DNA of 8,402 nucleotides, taken from contig CAAGIT010000023.1 in NCBI GenBank assembly GCA_900769995.1, positions 1 to 8,402 on the forward strand. The letters run 5' to 3'. This document shows positions 6,094 through 8,402 of the stretch, one piece after another (positions within the stretch are counted from its first letter, which is position 1; each line of letters starts with the position of its first letter). This DNA is from an uncultured Oscillospiraceae bacterium. GTDB taxonomy: Bacteria; Bacillota; Clostridia; Oscillospirales; Oscillospiraceae. The notes beneath the pieces are model-generated. The model ran no database searches. It saw only the letters and a list, made by a program, of their open reading frames with translations, and had not been told where the DNA came from. The position numbers were made by a program, and so were the translations under genes.

Positions 6094-6122
6094 ATTGTAT
6101 ATGATGAATTTGAAAATATGAA
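6094..6122 (-). promoter_or_regulatory. Candidate sigma-A promoter of the 291-aa gene
   Basis: On the minus strand TTCATA (6117-6122) and TACAAT (6094-6099) are 17 bp apart. The -35 is weak (four of six) and the -10 good. The surrounding 6076-6188 is very AT-rich, which raises the chance of a coincidental match. I see nothing else there except a short A/T inverted repeat near 6140. Confidence 0.45.
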
Positions 6123-6188
6123 CTATTTTTGAGGGTATTTTTTTGAAAAAACTAAAATTTGGTAGAAGTAGATAAAAAATACTGCTGT

Positions 6189-7403
6189 TTATTGGAAAAA
6201 TAGCGCAATTTCTTCCTCGCTCACAGGCGCCATCCCCTTCGCTTGGAGAAGCCGCTGCAAATGCTGTAGTTTTTCCTCTTGGCGTTCTTTAACAAGCTCT
6301 GTTGTCGCTTGCTTCACTCTGCGGTTCCAGTACTTGTAATGAAGGACTGCATAGACGATCGCGGCGATAACGAGGAGCACTGCATAATCCTCGATTCCCA
6401 GCAGAAGAAACAGGAAATACAGCGCAGCAATGCCCAGCATTGGAAACCATAAGGTTTTCTTCTTTTGAGAATGGAGCTCTTCCTCAATCTCCTTCTGCGC
6501 GTTTTGCTGCGGCGCTTTGGAAAGACGCGTGCGGATTTCACAGGCAAAGGAACGCACTTCATAGTATATACCTTCATAAGAGAAGCCCAAAGCGTACTCC
6601 GGTACCATCATCCAATCGACATCTTTTGCCGTTGCACTGACACTATAGGTGAAATTTTGGTATGTATCGCCCGGCAGCGTCTGTTTACAGTCATCTGCCA
6701 ATTCCTCTGCCTTGCGTTCCATAGCACGGCGCGTATCTGCGCTGCCCGGAGGAACAATCCGTTCGACAATACCGCTTTCTTCATAGCATTCCAGCCCATC
6801 GGAACCATGTTCCGCAAAATAGCGCCGCAACGCAAGCACTTCATCCTCTTCAAAATCTGAAGGTTTGTCCGATTTTTCAGGCAATGAAACTGCGCCGAAG
6901 GTCAATACATCTTCGCGGTGATAGTTGCCGGAAAACGGCGTCCAGTCTGTCACTGTACGGGTCTTGACGACCTGCTCCTTTATCGTTTTTCCGTCGACAT
7001 ATCTTGTCTGATAATCGATGTACTGTTCCTTGCGGTAATGACCGATATCCACCGTATAATTCAGCGAATAATCTCCCAGGAAGAAAGTAAACTGCGGATA
7101 TTCCGTTACGACCGGCAAAAAATCAGCCTTGTGGATATCCTGCGGTGTCTGCGGATCAGAAAACAAATGAATGTATGCCTCTCGCGCAAACTGCTCAGAA
7201 GTCCAAACCGGTCTGAGCGAAAAGAAACCCATATCCTCCTGCTTTTCTCCCGCCGGATGCACAATGACTACTTGCGGCTCCGAGGAATGTTCCTTTTCGA
7301 TTGTAAATCTCGTACCACAACAATCGCAAATGCCTGTGTCCTGTGTTATCATCGATACACTTCGGGCACCGCATTGCGTACATACAATTGGCTTGACAGA
7401 CAT
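6189..7403 (-). CDS. Zinc-ribbon protein with two C-terminal membrane segments
   Basis: A 404-residue protein of unknown function. An N-terminal zinc ribbon is formed by CTQC (C8, C11) and CDCC (C26, C29). A long beta-rich central region includes YRKEQYIDYQTRYVDGK and TDWTPFSGNYHRED; W-P-SG blocks of this kind occur, as I recall, in large proteins annotated 'TFIIB-type zinc ribbon-containing', so relationship to them is a tentative inference. Two hydrophobic segments (about 318-336 and 340-357) form a membrane hairpin. A charged coiled-coil-like stretch (about 360-387) and EEEIALFFQ follow. The ribbon and central domain would lie on the same side, most likely the cytoplasm. The ATG at 7403 was chosen because AAGGTGG precedes it by six bases and the ribbon then starts at once; the open frame above it overlaps the neighbouring gene. 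It follows the 115-aa gene by ten bases, in one operon. Confidence 0.8.
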   Translation of the reverse strand: MSVKPIVCTQCGARSVSMITQDTGICDCCGTRFTIEKEHSSEPQVVIVHPAGEKQEDMGFFSLRPVWTSEQFAREAYIHLFSDPQTPQDIHKADFLPVVTEYPQFTFFLGDYSLNYTVDIGHYRKEQYIDYQTRYVDGKTIKEQVVKTRTVTDWTPFSGNYHREDVLTFGAVSLPEKSDKPSDFEEDEVLALRRYFAEHGSDGLECYEESGIVERIVPPGSADTRRAMERKAEELADDCKQTLPGDTYQNFTYSVSATAKDVDWMMVPEYALGFSYEGIYYEVRSFACEIRTRLSKAPQQNAQKEIEEELHSQKKKTLWFPMLGIAALYFLFLLLGIEDYAVLLVIAAIVYAVLHYKYWNRRVKQATTELVKERQEEKLQHLQRLLQAKGMAPVSEEEIALFFQ

Positions 7404-7413
7404 ACTTGCCACC

Positions 7414-7761
7414 TTATCTGCCGCAGAAGTTTTCCAAGGGAGCCAGAATGGTGTTGATATAAAAATCACGGTCAGGCTTGTCATTGGCGTACAATAAGAT
7501 AACCTTGCTGCTGCTTCCGTCACGATAGCTTAGATACAGCGCAACACCCTTGGCCATGCGTTCTGTTCTGTAAGAAGTGATTTCCTCAGCAACATTTACA
7601 CGCGCTGCCTCTTTCGTGCCCTTGAAAAAAATCAACTGATGATTGACCGGGTTGGTCTGGATCGCCTTTCCGCTGTCATTGCCTGCGGAAATGTAGTTCC
7701 CCTGATACTTCCCTGATTCAACAACGCCGCACTTCATTGTCAGTAATGTTAAAAGACCCAT
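7414..7761 (-). CDS. Uncharacterised 115-residue protein, possibly PH-like fold
   Basis: I do not recognise this protein. The ATG at 7761 follows AAAGGAGA with a seven-base gap; a more upstream ATG (7791) would lie within the operator and promoter region. The sequence alternates short strands (GNYISAG, HQLIFFKG, ARVNVAEEITSYRTE, VALYLSYRDG, KVILLYAND) and ends in one helix (DRDFYINTILAPLENF). Strands followed by a closing helix would suit a small bacterial PH-like domain, but this is only shape-based inference. No membrane segment or signal peptide is evident beyond a mildly hydrophobic start (MGLLTLLTM). It is first in the minus-strand operon controlled from 7784-7867, and its stop lies inside the ribosome binding region of the zinc-ribbon gene. 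Confidence 0.75.
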   Translation of the reverse strand: MGLLTLLTMKCGVVESGKYQGNYISAGNDSGKAIQTNPVNHQLIFFKGTKEAARVNVAEEITSYRTERMAKGVALYLSYRDGSSSKVILLYANDKPDRDFYINTILAPLENFCGR

Positions 7762-7783
7762 AACAAATTCTCCTTTATATATA

Positions 7784-7807
7784 TTTTGCACTTATTTAGG
7801 TGCAAAA
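7784..7807. promoter_or_regulatory. Operator 1: 24-bp inverted repeat
   Basis: TTTTGCAC (7784-7791) and GTGCAAAA (7800-7807) are perfect 8-bp arms around an 8-base centre TTATTTAG. The site covers the expected start point of the minus-strand operon (about 7803) and the -35 region of the divergent regulator gene, so a bound protein could block both. Confidence 0.8.
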
Positions 7808-7830
7808 TCATTATAGCAGGTGAATATAAT
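7801..7830 (+). promoter_or_regulatory. Candidate promoter of the Xre regulator gene
   Basis: A perfect TATAAT (7825-7830) stands upstream of the regulator with a weak -35 candidate TGCAAA (7801-7806, 18-bp spacer) inside operator 1. The expected start point, near 7837, puts the whole of operator 2 in the transcribed leader. Confidence 0.45.
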
Positions 7831-7838
7831 AAAATCAA
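7810..7838 (-). promoter_or_regulatory. Strong promoter of the minus-strand operon
   Basis: On the minus strand TTGATT (7833-7838) is followed after exactly 17 bp by TATAAT (7810-7815), with TGC before it forming an extended -10. It overlaps the opposite-facing -10 of the regulator gene and lies between the two operators. Confidence 0.72.
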
Positions 7839-7843
7839 CTAAT

Positions 7844-7867
7844 TTTTGCACTTATTTTGGTGCAAAG
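7844..7867. promoter_or_regulatory. Operator 2: second copy of the inverted repeat
   Basis: TTTTGCAC (7844-7851), centre TTATTTTG, and GTGCAAAG (7860-7867) repeat operator 1 with two changes, in the same orientation and 60 bp to its right. It lies just outside the -35 of the minus-strand promoter. Its right arm shares AAAG with the AAAGGAG ribosome binding site of the regulator. Confidence 0.78.
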
Positions 7868-7876
7868 GAGCGTTAT

Positions 7877-8110
7877 ATGAATCATAGTGTCGAAAAACGA
7901 GTGGGGAACAACATTCGCATTCTAAGAGAAAACGCCAACATGACGCAGGAGGTATTAGCTGCAAAGCTCCAACTCTTGGGCTGCGATATTACACGAAGTG
8001 CCGTTGCCAAAATTGAGGTCGGGCAAAGACATCTCTACCCTGATGAGATCATTCTGATCAGGGAAATTCTGAATGTCCGATTTGAGGATATTTTGAATAC
8101 GGAGCCATGA
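7877..8110 (+). CDS. Xre-family helix-turn-helix transcriptional regulator
   Basis: A 77-residue single-domain DNA-binding protein of the Cro/CI (Xre) type. RVGNNIRILRENANMTQEVLAAKL supplies helices 1 and 2, LGCDITRSAVAKIEVGQR the recognition helix and the turn after it, and PDEIILIREILNVRFEDIL the closing helices. There is no sensor or multimerisation domain, so it probably acts as a simple dimeric repressor. The ATG at 7877 follows AAAGGAG (7864-7870) with a six-base gap; the upstream ATG at 7820 would translate across operator 2. Two matching inverted repeats lie immediately before it, which suggests it represses itself and the divergent operon. A four-base ATGA joins its stop to a possible 32-codon frame. 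Confidence 0.9.
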   Translation: MNHSVEKRVGNNIRILRENANMTQEVLAAKLQLLGCDITRSAVAKIEVGQRHLYPDEIILIREILNVRFEDILNTEP

Positions 8111-8205
8111 TTACATTCGGAAGCATAGAGCAGTATGCAAAGGCTCTGAACAAAACGAAAATGAGGGAGCGGATTTTCCGCTCCCTCAAGCATTATTTAG
8201 TCTAA
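8107..8205 (+). CDS. Possible 32-residue ORF coupled to the regulator
   Basis: The frame starts at an ATG overlapping the regulator stop (ATGA) and encodes a basic peptide beginning MITFGSIEQYAKALNK and ending LKHYLV. GGAG lies only two bases before the ATG, too close for a good ribosome site, though coupling through the overlap is possible. The second half is encoded by the hairpin at 8163-8187 and the end overlaps the convergent zinc-ribbon gene. It may be chance or the remnant of a longer gene. Confidence 0.2.
   Translation: MITFGSIEQYAKALNKTKMRERIFRSLKHYLV
8163..8187 (-). terminator. Hairpin terminator, best read on the minus strand
   Basis: GAGGGAGCGGA (8163-8173) pairs perfectly with TCCGCTCCCTC (8177-8187) around TTT. 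On the minus strand the stem is followed by ATTTTCGTTTTG, a T-rich tail, and it starts ten bases after the stop of the zinc-ribbon gene at 8197. On the plus strand no T tract follows, so it serves the regulator gene less well. Confidence 0.75.
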
Positions 8206-8361
8206 AATTTCCATCAGTCTGCCGCAGCAGAAGGGGATGGGCTCACCGGCCTTGACATGCTGAGTCTTGTTGCAGGTGACGCAGTAAACGTCGGTGTCGT
8301 AGGTTATGATGAAAAGAAAAACAGCGTTGTAAGCAGTGACAACAGAGGCTACGGATTTCAT
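8197..8361 (-). CDS. Small zinc-ribbon protein, N-terminus uncertain (possibly partial)
   Basis: The last 35 codons (8197-8304) read TYDTDVYCVTCNKTQ followed by HVKAGEPIPFCCGRLMEILD, a compact zinc ribbon with CVTC and FCCG cysteine pairs. It resembles very short conserved proteins of Clostridia, as far as I recall them. The terminator just downstream supports transcription on this strand. The nearest in-frame ATG (8361) gives 54 residues but has no ribosome binding site, and the extra residues (KSVASVVTAYNAVFLFII) do not look like part of the ribbon. The frame stays open to the window end at 8402. The gene may be partial, or its true 5' end may be replaced by unrelated sequence. Function is unknown. 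Confidence 0.5.
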   Translation of the reverse strand: MKSVASVVTAYNAVFLFIITYDTDVYCVTCNKTQHVKAGEPIPFCCGRLMEILD

Positions 8362-8402
8362 TTTACAACAAGCGGTGCCGCGCCTGGACTTGCTATTTCT
8401 AA
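8257..8402 (+). other. Open plus-strand frame running off the window
   Basis: From ATG 8257 a plus-strand frame stays open to the edge. Its first part is antisense to the zinc-ribbon codons and is likely a shadow, but from about 8311 it reads DEKKNSVVSSDNRGYGFHF and then TTSGAAPGLAIS, which looks more protein-like than the opposite strand there. No ribosome binding site precedes the ATG. I cannot tell which strand codes beyond 8310. Confidence 0.2.

Noticed and set aside
6762..6768. A second perfect 0A-box heptamer, TTCGACA.
   Set aside because: It lies deep inside the zinc-ribbon membrane gene, away from any promoter. It shows that the heptamer occurs by chance, so the spoIIA site rests on position and promoter spacing as well.
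8144..8154. CTCTGAACAAA, identical over 11 bases to part of the palindromic element's right end.
   Set aside because: The flanking bases do not match the terminal repeat and no partner end is nearby; most likely coincidence.
1..8402. CRISPR array, rRNA, riboswitch or integrase gene.
   Set aside because: No regularly spaced direct repeats, rRNA-like sequence, recognisable riboswitch core or recombinase motifs were seen on either strand.

Overview
The window looks like chromosome from an endospore-forming, anaerobic gut-type Clostridia, probably Oscillospiraceae/Ruminococcaceae. The grounds are a complete spoIIA operon (spoIIAA-spoIIAB-sigF), a DUF896/YnzC-type protein, Firmicutes-style AGGAGG ribosome binding sites, sigma-A promoters and a CCA-encoding tRNA-Thr. 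The genus cannot be set from this sequence alone.

Left part (1-3046, minus strand): a two-gene flavoprotein operon. A BaiN/HI0933-type FAD protein (start 2856) overlaps by 17 bp a larger COG2509-type FAD-dependent dehydrogenase (start 1664), which ends in a strong hairpin terminator (42-76). A near-perfectly symmetric 166-bp palindromic element with 19/21 terminal inverted repeats (2881-3046, a MITE-like non-coding element) sits in the 5' leader of this operon, between a good sigma-A promoter (3049-3077) and the ribosome binding site. It also creates a false 54-residue N-terminal extension of the first gene.

Middle part (3047-5106, plus strand): a DUF896 gene with its own promoter and a perfect 10-bp terminator, divergent from the flavoprotein operon. 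Next comes the spoIIA operon, with ATGA and GTGA stop/start overlaps. It is preceded by a perfect 0A box that overlaps a -35-like hexamer 21 bp from the -10, an arrangement known for Spo0A-activated sigma-A promoters. SpoIIAA (antagonist), SpoIIAB (anti-sigma kinase) and sigma-F form the partner-switching module that confines sigma-F activity to the forespore. A tRNA-Thr(CGT) with its own promoter and terminator follows directly.

Right part (5107-8402): lower in GC by eye and accessory in character. An uncharacterised minus-strand cluster (a 115-aa protein, then a 404-aa zinc-ribbon/two-TM protein, then a 291-aa soluble protein behind a leader hairpin) is divergent from a small Xre-type repressor. 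The 115 bp between them hold two copies of a 24-bp inverted repeat, 60 bp apart, that bracket two interleaved divergent promoters. This reads as a compact genetic switch. At the right edge a small zinc-ribbon protein is encoded on the minus strand with its own terminator, but its N-terminal part is unconvincing. It may run off the window or cross a sequence junction.
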